Shown: positions 1-16,149 of the stretch, piece after piece
How positions within the stretch are numbered: position 1 is the stretch's first letter
How the letters are laid out: every line of letters starts with the position of its first letter
Program-made: the position numbers and the translations under genes
The notes under the pieces: generated by a model
Database searches by the model: none
What the model was told of the DNA's origin: nothing
The model's input: only the letters and a program-made list of their open reading frames with translations
Assembly (NCBI GenBank): GCA_958450325.1
Contig: OY288243.1
Span: 63,720,606-63,784,605 of the forward strand
Direction of reading: 5' to 3'
Source: Agrostemma githago
Lineage: Eukaryota > Streptophyta > Magnoliopsida > Caryophyllales > Caryophyllaceae
Length of the DNA stretch: 64,000 nt

Positions 1-775
1 AGAGAAAGAATAAGTGGATGGGAAGGTGACATGTGGCTTCACCTCATCCACTCATTCTCCTTTACCTTAAGCAAAATGACGGAGGGGCCCCTGATTCACC
101 TGCCTCTACCGGGGGTGGGAGCACCCTAGAAATCAGAAGGCAGGGGGGCTTGACTGCCCTGCTCAGCTGGCGGCATTGCCCTGCCGAGCAGGCGAGCTCC
201 TTGGAAAGTTTGTGATTCCTTGTTTGGTGGCCTGCACGGCAGGCTCTTCTTCATTCATGGATCGGGCCGTCTTTGGGACCCAAATGGCGGGTGACCCATA
301 GCAGGCTACCGACCCCCATCACTTACGATTCTACGATTTGATTCAATTGTACTCTCCCTATCGATCCAAAGTAGAATCACGATCCTAACAACATTGCTTA
401 AGAGTATATTTTTAAAATGTTAGAACAAGGGCAATGATGAAGTTAATTGCCTACTAGCTTCAGTTTGTCACCTCAATTTTTAAGCTACAATAGCATCAAG
501 ATACAGAAGTCTCCATTGGCCAATTTACTTCTAACTTAGTAAGACTCACATCTCATGCATTATATTTTCCTATTGGTTGATTTCTCTTTGTGGATCTATT
601 CAAGCTACTACCTTAAAATATTTGCGGGTCCATTTAAGCAAAGTTAATATACATGAACAATTCTAATGGCGAAGCTAATACGAGTAGCTTTCTTAAAAAT
701 TGCAAGATAATCCTCAAGGTAAAGCATTGAACTTGCTCTTAGAAACAAACGGAATGTCTTTACTTAATGTCTGTA
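1..775. other. Intergenic, no gene recognised
   Basis: The first 330 bases are GC-richer than what follows (for example GGGGGTGGGAG near 110). They carry one short open frame of 60 codons that resembles nothing I know. The rest is AT-rich and featureless up to the Helitron terminus. I cannot assign this stretch. Confidence 0.4.
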
Positions 776-1601
776 CTAGTATTACGCCCCGTGAAAATTC
801 ACGGGATTGTATTAATATTACTCTGTAGTCTGTACTACGTATACGTAGTTCGTTATATGATTTTTTACGGAGTTAGAATAATTAAATAGATGGTTTTGAC
901 TCATAACTCAACCATAGAGTAATACAATTTATAGCAAATCAAACGTTATACGTACTTATGTAGTATGTAACATATCGAAAGTTTTCTTACATTATTGTGA
1001 GACCTCTCACATGAAAAATTGTGTAACAATAGTTAGTCTTATGAATTGTGTAACAAAGATTAAATATAAGATTAACTTTCTTAAATTTTGTTAACCTTTT
1101 ATTTTCAAAAACTTCTACTTCGTATTTTCTTAATTCAAATCTTTGTGACATACTCCATATCATTTTATGATAAAATTTCATGATGACATACATGTCATTT
1201 TTTACTTACGTATTACAGTAAAATACAAAACTTAACCCGGGCGGAAATTGCATGAATTGCGTTTAAATAATTTGTTATAACGAAAAAACTTCAAAATATT
1301 GATCATAATCTTACGGAATTTGTAGAAATTTCTTTTACTATATCAATTGGTTTTTTTTAGTTTTTGTTTTATAAATGATGATCAATTCGACAATATATTG
1401 TATCCATGATAATTTGTATAGTTATTGATGCGGGTGGTTTCATTTTATTTTAATAAGCGGTTATTTTATTATTGTTGTACATTAGGTAACTTTTCAAATT
1501 AATATTTTACTCCTTAAAAAATTGTGGTGCCGACACATCATCATTTTTTGGTGAGAATGAATGTGAGAGCTTTATTTGACATTACTTTAATAAAATAGGG
1601 A
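776..1601 (-). mobile_element. Non-autonomous Helitron H1
   Basis: Read on the minus strand, the element starts with TCCCTATTTTATTAAAG at 1601. It ends with a perfect hairpin (CCCGTGA/TCACGGG, plus-strand 787-804) about ten bases before a terminal CTAG at 776-779. It sits between A775 and T1602, as expected for Helitron insertion between A and T without target duplication. No Rep/helicase coding is present in its 826 bp. The 3' end is clear; the 5' end was chosen because it resembles the starts of the other Helitrons in the window. Confidence 0.7.
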
Positions 1602-1963
1602 TTTAGTTGTGGTGAAGCAGTGGCTATGACCGAAGGGGCGCACATCAGGATTTACCTGGCACTGCTGCACATGAGTCGGAAAGCCTGCGTTGGGCTTGGG
1701 CCGGCCAATATTAGCAGCCATTCAATACTCCTATGTGGAAACAACTTGGAGTTCTAGAATGAAATCCATGGGAAATAAGAAGTTTATGAAATGTTTTTGT
1801 TTTACTTTTACGACTCTGACCTCCACAAGTCAACTAGCTTCCCATATTAGAGTCGAGTCACCAGTCAAATTTTCAACACTTTGACTAACAAATTGAAATA
1901 AAATTAAAACTTATCTAACGGCAGTATCCATCTCAAACTTAAAGATCGGTCAAGTATTCTACC

Positions 1964-2087
1964 ATTTATTTATTTTTTGTCAACGAAGAGCGTACTTAAT
2001 CGCATTACAATATAAGACAGGGGGATTCGAACCTGAGACCTACTGTCCCAGAGCACTAGTCTTAACCACTTGGCCAAGACATCTTTG
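1964..2087 (-). mobile_element. tRNA-derived SINE, copy 1
   Basis: On the minus strand it reads as a tRNA-like head with an A box (TGGCCAAGTGGTTAAG) and a B box (GGTTCGAATCC). A conserved body follows (TATTGTAATGCGATTAAG, CTTCGTTGAC), then an A/T-rich tail. The same body recurs on the plus strand at 4253-4376, which supports a SINE family rather than a real tRNA gene: no acceptor stem or CCA-side pairing is visible. Confidence 0.75.
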
Positions 2088-2416
2088 GTTATAGGACAAA
2101 TATATCACTTTTTTTTCCGTACATTCTTGTATACATAAGTGATATATATTTGATCCGTTATATAATTAAGACCGATAGTACCGTCTTAAGAGAGACTTGC
2201 TCATCTAAAATGATCCTATAGGGAGTACTAATCGGACTACTACTCTATTAGTCTAATCTTCTTCTTCTTCTAGTAATCCAAATTGGAAAACAACACTTTT
2301 TAGACGCGTATGTAGCTTCCACCTTGCTTACTTCCTTCATCCTAAAGTCACATAACATTCCAGCTTCATTTCCCTCTCTTTCAACAACCATTATTCATTC
2401 ATTTCCACACTGACCT

Positions 2417-2434
2417 GTATATATATATATAATA
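2417..2434 (+). promoter_or_regulatory. Probable TATA box of the AGP gene
   Basis: A TATATATATATATAATAA run lies about 205 bases upstream of the AGP start codon. An AT-rich leader with ATCAATCAATCAATC repeats and no ATG ahead of the start follows it. Placement is an inference from spacing; the tract could also be a plain microsatellite. Confidence 0.45.
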
Positions 2435-2636
2435 ACGCCTCAGATCATCACGCAATCAATCAATCATCTCAGATCAAGCTGGCTAGCTAGGAAGAAAGAA
2501 CTAACACAAATAAATTAAAGCAAGCATTCTCTTTTTTTTCCCGAAATTATTATATACTGTACCATATTCCATCAATTTAGTTTAATTTTAATTAACCAAT
2601 CAATACAATAATCAACTTATTATATTAATTAAGGAA

Positions 2637-7268
<4,632 letters not shown>

Positions 7269-7624
7269 ATGTTATACACTGTACTTATATTATACTGTAC
7301 TCCTTGTATTTTAGTTTAGCCCAATAGTCTTTCCATTTAATTATTTATTTACTTTTTATATTATTTATGATAAATATTTTATTTAGAGGTAAACAAATAA
7401 TCGGGACAGAGAGATATATCTTTTTTTTCTCTCTCATCATTTTTTATTTAACCTTCACCCCCACAGTATTTACCATCTAATATTTACCATCCATTAGATG
7501 CTCGTAGAGTCGTAGAGCAAAAGATACAATTATTTTCCATCGAATTAGATATAAGAAATTGTTCTACAGTAATTTTGTATTTTCAAATCAATATTACACA
7601 CACACACATATATATATAGAAATT
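7269..7624. other. AGP 3' untranslated and flanking DNA
   Basis: AT-rich sequence follows the AGP stop. TTGTATTTTAGTTTAG and AATAATC/AATATT stretches may serve as polyadenylation signals around 7300-7400, but none is decisive. It ends in (CA)n(TA)n at 7598-7618, against element E2. Confidence 0.4.
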
Positions 7625-8109
7625 AGATCAAGGGAGTTGGTAGTAGATTGGGAAGTCGAGAAATTGTGTTTGTTGACCCTTGATCTTGGGTTGAATGGAT
7701 GGCTTAGATGAATGACGTGTTTAAAAAAAAGGAGACAGTAAACTGACACAGCAGCAGTGGAGAGAGGGAAGCAACCCTCCCTTCAATCACACTTCGTAGC
7801 AGTGGAGAGAGCAAAGCATCCTCTCCTCAATCAAACTCTGACTTCTTTATTCTCCATCCTTACAACTTGATGCTCTCTCATCTTCATCTCCATCTATCAA
7901 ACAAAAAAAGCATCATCATCTTCAAGATCCATTCATTCATTCAACAAAAAACATCCCATCTTCAAAATTCATTCATTCAACAAAAAAAAGTTTCTTCATC
8001 TTCAAACTTCATTCATCCAACAAAAAATAAGAACATCTTCATCTTCAAGCTTGATGAATGACGGAAGTTTTCAGAACATCTTCATCTTCATCTTCATCCT
8101 ATCATCATC

Positions 8110-8470
8110 TTCATCATGCGTAATGTTCTTACAGAATTGCAAGGTCACACTTTCCGTTGTATAGTCACACTCATTAGGTTGCATAGTCACACTCATTATG
8201 TTGTAGAATCACGCAGCAGTACACTCATTGTAGTCACATATTCAGTTGTATAGTCACACTCATTATGCTGTATAGTCACACTCGATGTATGGTAGAATCA
8301 CGCAGCTGTAGAATACCTTGGATTAAGGTATCATTCGTCTAATCATCTTCATCTTCATGATTGTTTTTTTTTTCATACCTTCTTTTTTTGGTATTTATAA
8401 AATTATTCATCTTCATTATCCAAAAAAATGAAAGTTGAATATGGATGAATGGACGACTGTGACCTCAGTA
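8110..8470. repeat. Left arm of long inverted repeat in E2
   Basis: This segment (GCGTAATGTTCTTACAGAAT onward) is repeated almost exactly in inverse orientation at 10575-10935, including the array, the AATACCTTGGATTAAGGTAT motif and the spacer beyond it. A third copy, again in this orientation, lies at 10310-10540. Confidence 0.85.
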
Positions 8471-10384
8471 ACAACATTCTAAAAAAATGAAAGTATTAAT
8501 CACATACAAAAGTATTTAAACATTTATTAAATATTCAACCTCCATTCATGTTGTTTCTTCTATAGTTGATTTCTTGTTTGTAAGACGCATTTAAAATTTC
8601 GAAAAATCACTTAAACGTTCTACTCTCCTATCACAAATATTACCATGGTGATTGTTAGACGTAAAATGAGCGACTTCGATTCATCCAACAAAAAAAGAAG
8701 AATTTCTTCATCTTTAAGATTCGTTCATCCAAAAAAAAAACAGCTTCATCTTCCAACTTCATTCATCCAACAAAAAAACATTCTAATTAATATAGGTTCT
8801 AGTTAGAAATATTATTTTGATTGACTGTAAAAACGTTTTAATTAAAAAAAAGAACAACTCATTTTGTGCGTAATGTTCTTGCAAAATTGCAAGGTCAAAC
8901 ACTTTTAGTTGTATAGTCACACTCATTATGCTGTATAATCACACTCATTATGTTGACGTTTGACATTACACACAAAATGAGTGTGATTCTACAACATAAT
9001 GAGTGTGATTCTACTGCATGACGAGTGTGACTATACAAAATGAAAAACCAAAATCTGTCCCGATTATACAATATTAGCAGTGTGACTATACAACATAACG
9101 AGTGTGACTATAGAACAAGGCGAATGTGACTATACAAATACGACCACTTTTGGCTACAAACCAATTGGTGCATAGCTGCGTGGTTTTAAAGGTGAAAGGA
9201 TAAGTGATTTTGCTATATACCTCGCGTGATTAATTATGAAACCATAAAATAGCGACGAAAATATATTTACATTAGAAAAAGTCCATCCTTTACCTATAGT
9301 ACGTCAAACATAAAAACATTCTAACCCACCATACATCCTTTACATATAGTACGTTCATCCTAAAGCAAACATTTTATCCCATATAAATACTCAAGAGTTT
9401 AACGATGGTCTTTGGTACGTGCACAACAATACATTGTCCAATTACATGGTCGGTCGCTGTATCTTCCACGACCTTCTTCTTCCCACCGCCCCTTTTACCA
9501 ACATTCCTCTTTCCACAAACCATTTCTCTGCAACAAAACACACAATCAATCTAAATCACACAACACAACTGAATATGTGACTACAATGACCGTACAACTG
9601 CATGATTGTACAGCATAATGAGTGTGACTATACAACTTTAACTGTGTGACTATACAACATAAACGGTGTGATCCTACAACATAATGACTGTGATCCTACA
9701 ACATAACGAGTATGACTATACAATTTCAACTGTGTGACTATACAACATAATCTATGTGACTATACAACTAAATTATACTCGTACTTATTTATACTTCAAT
9801 CATCATTAGCAAAGATGATTACATACACTAATCACTGCAAAAATTTGTGTGACTCTACAATATAATGAGTGTGACTATACAACATCAACTGTTTGACTAT
9901 ACAACCTAAAGTGTGTGACTACAAAACTGAAACCGTAAAATGAAAAATAAAAGTCATACAGTCAATTATTCTTCAATCATCATTAGCAAAATCACATTCA
10001 TAATTAGAAAGATGATTATACATACGAATTAATCAGAGCAAATTATTTAAACATTCATTAAATATTCAACCTTCATTCATCCATATTCAACCTTCATTTT
10101 TTTTGTGAATAATGAAGATAAATAATATTATAAATACCCAAAAAAAAGAAGGAATGAAAAATAAAACAAGCATGAGGATGAAGATGATTAATTTTTTTAA
10201 AGATGCTCTAAAAAGATAAAAACAAATACCTGAAAATCGTCGAGGTTCGGAAGTAGGGACTTGACGAACGTGGAATCTTGAACGTAGATTTAAAAAATAC
10301 CTGAAAAAAGTCACACACTTTAAGTTGTATAGTCACACTCATTATGTTGCATAGTCACACTCATTATGTTGTAGAATCACACAG

Positions 10385-10735
10385 CTGTAGAATACCTTGG
10401 GATTAGGGTATCATGCGTTTAATCATCTTCATCTTCATGCTTGTTTTATTTTTCATACCTTTTTTTTGTATTTATAAGATTATTCATCTTCACTATCCAC
10501 AAAAAAAATGAAAGTTGAATATGGATGAATGGACGACTGTGACTTTAAAAAAACGAAAATATCTAAACATTCATTAAATATTCAACCTTTATTCATCCAT
10601 ATTCAATCTTCATTTTTTTGGATAATGAAGATGAATAATTTTATAAATACCAAAAAAAGAAGGTATGAAAAAAAAACAATCATTAAGATGAAGATGATTA
10701 GACGAATGATACCTTAATCCAAGGTATTCTACAGC
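10385..10735. repeat. Palindrome centred near 10560
   Basis: Arms 10385-10530 and 10590-10735 are inverted copies of one another: ACAGCTGTAGAATACCTTGG on the left reads back as CCAAGGTATTCTACAGCTGC on the right. Little unpaired sequence separates them. A transcript from here would fold into a hairpin of about 145 bp. Confidence 0.85.
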
Positions 10736-11549
10736 TGCGTGATTCTACCACACAGCGAGTGTGACTATACAGCATAATGAGTGTGACTATACAACTGAAT
10801 ATGTGACTACAATGAGTGTACTGCTGCGTGATTCTACAACATAATGAGTGTGACCATGCAACCTAATGAGTGTGACTATACAACTGAAAGTGTGTGACTT
10901 TGCAATTCTGTAAGAACATTACGCACTAAATGACTTGTTCATCTTCATCTTCATCTTCAACCTTCATTCATCCCACAAAAAAAGAACAACTTCATCTTCA
11001 AACTTATTCATCTTAAAGATGAAGTTGTTCTATTTTTTGGATAATGAAGATGAATAATTTTATAAATACCAAAAAAAAGGTATGAAAAATAAAAAGAAGC
11101 ATGAAGATGAAGATGAAGATGAAGATGATGAAGAAAAGGAAGCATGAAGATGAAGATGAAGATGATGAAGGTGAAGCATGAACATACCTTGGTATGATGA
11201 TCGAAGTTACTGACGGAGTATGTTGTGTTAAAAACGCAGTATGGTCGGAGTAGTTGACGGAGTATGGTCGGAGTAGTTGACGGAGTATGGTCGAAGTTAT
11301 TAATGGAGATTATTTTGTTGGGGTTTTTGTTAGAGATAAATGAATTGAGTTGGGAAATAAATTGAAAAGGAGGGGATTGGGAAGGGTATGAGGGATGTAA
11401 TGTAAGGATTGATTTGGTTGAGGGGATGTTTGGCAGCCTTATGACAGTCTTCCCCCTTTTTTTTTAATTGAAGCTCATCCATCTTAAGATGAATGGAAAG
11501 TTAGGATTAAGACTAAGGGACTCTTGGGAAGTTAGTAACTCCCTTGATC

Positions 11550-11550
<1 letters not shown>

Positions 11551-11612
<62 letters not shown>

Positions 11613-11614
11613 AA
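11551..11614. repeat. (CT)n(TA)n(GA)n compound microsatellite between E2 and E3
   Basis: CT repeats pass through TA repeats into GA repeats, so the tract is itself an inverted repeat. It joins the right end of E2 to the left end of E3. Confidence 0.95.
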
Positions 11615-11879
11615 GGATCAAGTGAGTCCTTCTATATACATTGAGTCCATGAGTCCAATCTTGGACCATTGATCAAGTGAAAGATGGATGGTTGTGATTG
11701 CTTGAGGTGAAATAAGGAAATAACTAACAAATCTTGGTAAATATATCATTATCTCAATGCAAATCTTCTCTCTCTTATCAATCTTTTAACTGCTTCTTTC
11801 TCTCACACAACAAGTTTCTTTAAAATTAAGTTTTTTTTCATCTTCACCAAAAAATCATCATTTTTCTACTATCGTTGTA

Positions 11880-12370
11880 CGTATGTTATTATGTTACTGT
11901 CATAACCCGTAAACTATGTTACTTTAACTCATACAATGTGTTACTTCAATTCATGAATTGTGTTACTTTAACTCATACAATGTGTTACGTTGTATAATAG
12001 TCTCTTGCAAAAACTGTTACTTTAACTCATACAATATGTTACTTTAATTCATTAACTGTGTTACTTTAACTCATAAAACCTGATACGTTGTATAGTCTCT
12101 TGCAAAAACTGTTACTTTAACTCATACAATGTGTTACTTTAATTCATGAACTGTGTTACTTTAGGAAAAAAAATATGTGTTACTCTAACGCAGTGTAGCT
12201 GTTACTTTAACGAACAAATCATGTTACTATAAGAAATGGTTGTGGTTAATCTAAGAATGAATGATAAACAACGCTAATATCCTCAGTTACTTTTATGCAT
12301 TATATTTGTTACTTTAAGGAATGAATGGTGTTACTACAATACATCTGAGATGTTACGCTAACCAAAAACG
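11880..12370. repeat. GTTACTTTAACTCAT minisatellite
   Basis: Some twenty degenerate units of about 22 bases read TGTTACTTTAACTCATACAA with CTTGCAAAAACTGTTACTTT interludes. A second, sparser block continues at 12655-13130. Confidence 0.85.
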
Positions 12371-12376
12371 CATGTA

Positions 12377-13439
12377 TTAAATAAATATAGAGTTAACTGC
12401 AACGTTGTACATCATTATGTGTAAAACAATATGTAAAAAATCAGTTATTCTTGTAAACCCACAAAAAAAAACAACTTCGAATCCGCAAGCCAGCGCGTAG
12501 ATTTTATAAAATTCCACCGCCTCATCGATTTCCCCGAATACTTGCCCCATGTACGGAGTGAACGCCTCACCCACATCTCTGCACCATTCTTGTGCATTTG
12601 CTTCTTTGCCAATGCTACCTGCAAAAAAATAAACAACGTTACCCCCATGGGACATATGTGTTACTTTAACTCATAAGTTGTGTTACTCTAACTCGTAAAG
12701 CAAGTTACTTCAACATCAGCGCCGAAAATCTTTTTTAATGTTCAGTGTGTGTCAGTCTAATTAAAATAAGGTGTCACTGTAACTTAGAACGTATGTTACT
12801 TCAACGCCGTGTCTGCTTAATCTATGATGCGATTAATCAAATCCAAAAACCATTTATATGAATCTATGATTAATCAAATGAATAAAATTCCACCTTTTCC
12901 GGTGTTGTCCTGTGCGTTCGCATCTTTGCCAATTCCAACTGCACAAAATTAAACAACGTTGCGTCGATGTAACCAATGTGTTACTTCAACTCATTAGTTG
13001 AGTTACTCTAACTCGTACAACACGTTACTCTAACATCATCGTCAAAAACCTTTCTCAACGTTCAGTGTGTATTACTCTAATTAAAATTACGTGTTACTGT
13101 AACTTAGAACGTATGTTACTTCAACGTCGTGTCTGCTTCAATAGACAACAAAACAATAATATCAGTGGAGATTACGGAAAACCTAAATAACAAACATAAA
13201 ACTCTGGAATCTATACTTACAAGAGACCAATTAACCATTGATATGAATCTATGATGAATGAAACGACAATGAAAGCAATATTAGCATGAAAATTGACGCA
13301 AAAAACATGAACGCAAATTAATCAAGATGATGAATAAAAATTAACGCAAAACATGAAAGAAATATCGAAACTCACCATTGTTATACTCGATAAATTGCTT
13401 ATCCATAGTTGATGAAGATTTCGCGATCATTGAATTCAT
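12377..13439 (-). pseudogene. FAR1/FRS-like 5' gene fragment captured in E3
   Basis: Three exon-like blocks sit on the minus strand. 13439-13376 has an ATG start, encodes MNSMIAKSSSTMDKQFIEY.. and ends at a GTGAG donor. 12938-12894 encodes GIGKDANAQDN after a CAG acceptor. 12618 to about 12440 encodes SIGKEANAQEWCRDVGEAF, then PYMGQVFGEIDEAVEFYKIY and ALACGFEV. The last block matches the start of the FAR1 DNA-binding (WRKY-GCM1-like) domain of FAR1/FHY3 and Mutator transposases. The second and third blocks duplicate each other (IGKxANAQ). Zinc-binding residues, the MULE transposase domain and SWIM domain are absent and the frame runs out, so the fragment is not a working gene. It may be captured host sequence or the remains of an ancestral transposase. 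Confidence 0.6.
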
Positions 13440-13743
13440 AGTAATGGAATTTCGAGCACATATTTGATTGAATGAATGAATGAACGTGATGATAGGAGCA
13501 TTTTTTTTGTTTTTAGATTTTGATGAACGTATAACGTGAATGAATGAATGAATGAGGAATGAAATGATTATGAGAGTTATTGTTTCCTAAAATCAAGGGA
13601 GTTATTTTAGGATACTAAATCTCCCCCTTTTTTTTAAATACAAATATTAGGATGCATCTTGTACATCCATCCTCATCCCATCCAATGGATGGGATGAGAA
13701 CTTATGGACTCATATATAGAGAAGAACTCATAAGAGCCTTACT

Positions 13744-13792
13744 ATATATATATATATATATAACACACACACACACATATATATAGAGAGAA
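13744..13792. repeat. (TA)n(CA)n(TA)n microsatellite
   Basis: A compound dinucleotide tract between the right end of E3 and the left end of E4, ending in GAGAG. Confidence 0.95.
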
Positions 13793-14030
13793 GAGATCAA
13801 ATAAGTTCACCATATGTAATTAAGCCTATATTAAAGTTACAAATGACATACGCTAAAGTTGCATTTGTTCAAAATTGATTTGTAACTATAACATTCAGTA
13901 CTTTTATCACTTCAGGTGATAAAGTGCAACTTTATCACTCATCTCGTGTAACTTTAAGCACTTTTTGTGTAATTTTAACACTAAAACTTATGAACTTATA
14001 AAAGTTGTTGACCTTATGAGAACCTACCTC
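13793..14030. mobile_element. E4: short member with GTAAC/TATCAC repeats
   Basis: Starts GAGATCAAATAAGTTCACC and ends close to CCTTATGAGAACCTACCTC, with compound microsatellites on both sides. Inside are loose repeats of TGTAACTATAAC, TTTATCACTTCAG and GTGTAACTTTAAGCAC. The inverted termini are poor, so the boundary is approximate. Confidence 0.45.
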
Positions 14031-14048
14031 TATATATATATATGTATA

Positions 14049-14084
<36 letters not shown>
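14031..14084. repeat. (TA)n(TG)n(TA)n microsatellite
   Basis: TATATATATGTATATG, then about ten TG units, then TA units. It abuts the left end of E5. Confidence 0.95.
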
Positions 14085-14085
<1 letters not shown>

Positions 14086-14410
14086 TTGGATTATGTGAGA
14101 ACCATCAACTTGAGGAGAACCTTGAGAACTCCATTAAATTAATCCTTTTTTTCAAAGTTTAATGACATATTTGGATTCATCGTATAATTTAACGGTTGGG
14201 TAACATCTTTTTTGATAAAAAAAAACTCGGCTAGTGACGGAAACGGAAACATATAATTTTAGTGTACCTAATACTCGTTTCAGTGTATCTAATTATTTTG
14301 ATGTATTTTATTGCACTTTCAGTGTACCTAAATTGCATTTCAGTGTACCTCTTCAATTTTTCGTGAATAAATAGCAATTTTTCTTAATATTTTTAATAAG
14401 ATATGATAGT
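14085..14410. mobile_element. E5: partial member with GTGTACC repeats
   Basis: Begins GGATTATGTGAGAACC, the same terminal pattern as E1 and E3. It contains several TTTCAGTGTACCTAAT-like units (14260-14350). The right terminus is not seen; a T-run at about 14411, the poly(A) of the minus-strand LINE that follows, interrupts it. Confidence 0.5.
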
Positions 14411-14818
14411 TTTTTTTTTGCCATAAGACCAAACCCACCTTAATACCTCCGCATTAGCGTTGCCGCTAAGTCATGTGCCTCGGTATTAAGGTTTCGGGAA
14501 ACAAACTTAATAGCTAAACAATGAAAATATGCTGACACCGCATGAAAAATTGGAATGATATCTTGAATGCTACGGTGGTAGTCTTCAAGTTCCGTCAGCT
14601 GGTACAGCAGTTGCAGGCAATCCGTCTGCAGGGTTAAATGAAGGATCCCTTTTTTTCTTGCGCATCGAATGGCCTTGACAGCTGCCAACGTTTCCGCTTG
14701 TATAGGCGTTTCATCCAGAAAAATCTCAGATCCAGATATGGACGTCCCTTCGTAATAGCCTTTCATTATCCATCCTGCAGCAGCTAACCCCAAGTCCTTC
14801 CACCCTGCATCAACATTT
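14411..14818 (-). pseudogene. LINE RNase H domain (RVT_3-like), 5'-truncated
   Basis: The minus-strand frame begins NVDAGWKDLGLAAAGWIMK, then GYYEG, continues with ETPIQAETLAAVKAIRCAR and LQTDCLQLLYQLTE, and ends FVSRNLNTEAHDLAA before a stop. These are the first Asp (VDAGW), the Glu (QAE), the second Asp (TDC) and the RxxNxxAHxLA block of the plant LINE-type RNase H. The T-run at 14411-14420 fits a poly(A) tail. Upstream coding is cut off exactly where a CACTA-type terminus starts at 14819, so the RT part is missing here. Confidence 0.8.
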
Positions 14819-16140
14819 CACTACTACACAAATGCCCTAATGCAACACTTTTCTTGCAACACTTTCACTTTGTGTTGCAAGAATAATTAATTTGCAACAT
14901 TTTTAATGAAAATGTTGCTTATTTTATACCGAAGCAACATTTTAAAAAAAATGTTGCATTAGACCAACCAATTGCAACATTATTTGTAATATTTCTCAAA
15001 GTATTGCTAAAGATTGAATCAAATTAATAAGATTAGATTAATTAACTCTTTTTTTCGAAAAGTAGGACGAACGATACGTGGTTTAGTTCACTGCTCTCTC
15101 GTCTAATGTAATTAAGTAACAATAAAACGCTTTATCGAAGCCCCCATCAACCCTGCGTCGGATTCGGTTCATAATTGGGTCGGGTGTACTTTTGGGTTGG
15201 GTCGAGTCAGGTATACTCGGATTTTGGGTCGGATCATTCGAGTCAAACGAAGCTTGTTCTCTTTATTGGGTCTGATCATTCGAGTCAAACAAAACTTGTT
15301 CTCTTTATTGTTTTTAACATATTAAAATGTGTTGCTAATTAAAACATAGCTGTGACTTTTTTTTCACCTAATCATCCCAACGGCTTTAAACAATATTTTA
15401 CTCCGTATCAAATTAAAAGGCGGATTCCCTATAATTCATTCACCGGTCTATACATTTCATTCACCGCTCATAGTACACTACAGATTAAAAAAACCCTTTT
15501 GTTTTGTTTTTCTTCCTCTTACTACCGAAAACGCAGCAATAACACATTCATGGTATATCAATGAAACATTATATCATCAACAGGAACATCACAGCATAGT
15601 GTTTCGTTTCTCACCAAGTAATCTATCAGTACGACAACCAGATACCCCCATCAACTACCATCAATTCACGTCTCATCAGTATGTTTAAAATTTTGATTTC
15701 AATTCATGTATTTTATTCAATTATCAGTGAATGAATTAATGATACACAAATTCCGTTTGTTTCTCTTCTCAATCTTATTTATATATGATGGTAGGCAATA
15801 AAACAGTACGTCGAAGAACAGGAATCCCTGCTATCGTTTCACATTTTTTGCATCAGTATGTTGACAATTTTTTTTATTTCAGTTCATTTCTTTGCCATGG
15901 TAAATCCGTTACTTTCATTAAGTTTATTTCTTTGCACCTGGTATCATATACGATTGCCTTATTAATTTTGTTCATTGCCTTAGTAATTTCATTTCATTTA
16001 TTTTTTTGTTTTATTGAATGTAAGTATGTATTAATCAAAATTGTGAAATATTCATATACACTTAGGGCTAAGCCTAATGGGTTGCTATGAAACATAGCAT
16101 TATAGAACACTGATCACAGTAATAGAAAAGCCAATAGTTA
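14819..16140. mobile_element. CACTA-like terminus and unresolved interior
   Basis: CACTACTACACAAATGCCC at 14819 is a CACTA end. It is followed by typical subterminal repeats, here TGCAACA in both orientations (14840-15000). It interrupts the LINE RNase H frame right before the VDAG codons. I could not find the partner end (GTAGTG after a matching sequence), so the right limit is a guess, set where LINE-like coding resumes on the minus strand. The interior has no recognisable protein; GGGTCGGATCATTCGAGTCA is duplicated at 15222 and 15270. Confidence 0.45.
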
Positions 16141-16149
16141 ATATAAAAT

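Larger units (their letters stand above)
7625..11550. mobile_element. E2: large microsatellite-bounded element with GTGAC arrays
   Basis: The left end is AGATCAAGGGAGTTGGTAG; the right end read on the minus strand is GGATCAAGGGAGTTACTAAC. (TA)n lies on the left and (CT)n(TA)n on the right. The interior holds several arrays of TGTGACTATACAACATAATGA units in both orientations (8140-8310, 8900-9140, 9560-9960, 10310-10390, 10730-10910). GATGAA/TTCATC-rich spacers lie between them. Large segments are inverted copies of one another. The short open frames are repeat artefacts. At 3.9 kb it is the largest member of the family. Confidence 0.65.
11615..13743. mobile_element. E3: microsatellite-bounded element with GTTAC arrays and FAR1-like exons
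   Basis: The left end is GGATCAAGTGAGTCCTTC then TATATACATTGAGTCCATGAG. The right end read on the minus strand is GGCTCTTATGAGTTCTTC then TATATATGAGTCCATAAG. (GA)n lies on the left and (TA)n on the right. Two arrays (11880-12370 and 12650-13130) are built on GTTACTTTAACTCATACAAT-type units. Minus-strand exon-like pieces related to FAR1 lie between and beside the arrays. Confidence 0.65.

Noticed and set aside
2044..2080. A tRNA gene suggested by TGGCCAAGTGGTTAAG and GGTTCGAATCC
   Set aside because: No acceptor stem pairing, and the body and tail recur at 4253-4376, so it is a SINE.
8110..10935. A CRISPR-like array suggested by regularly spaced repeats
   Set aside because: The units are degenerate, occur in both orientations, vary in spacing and lie in a plant genome; they are minisatellites of E2.
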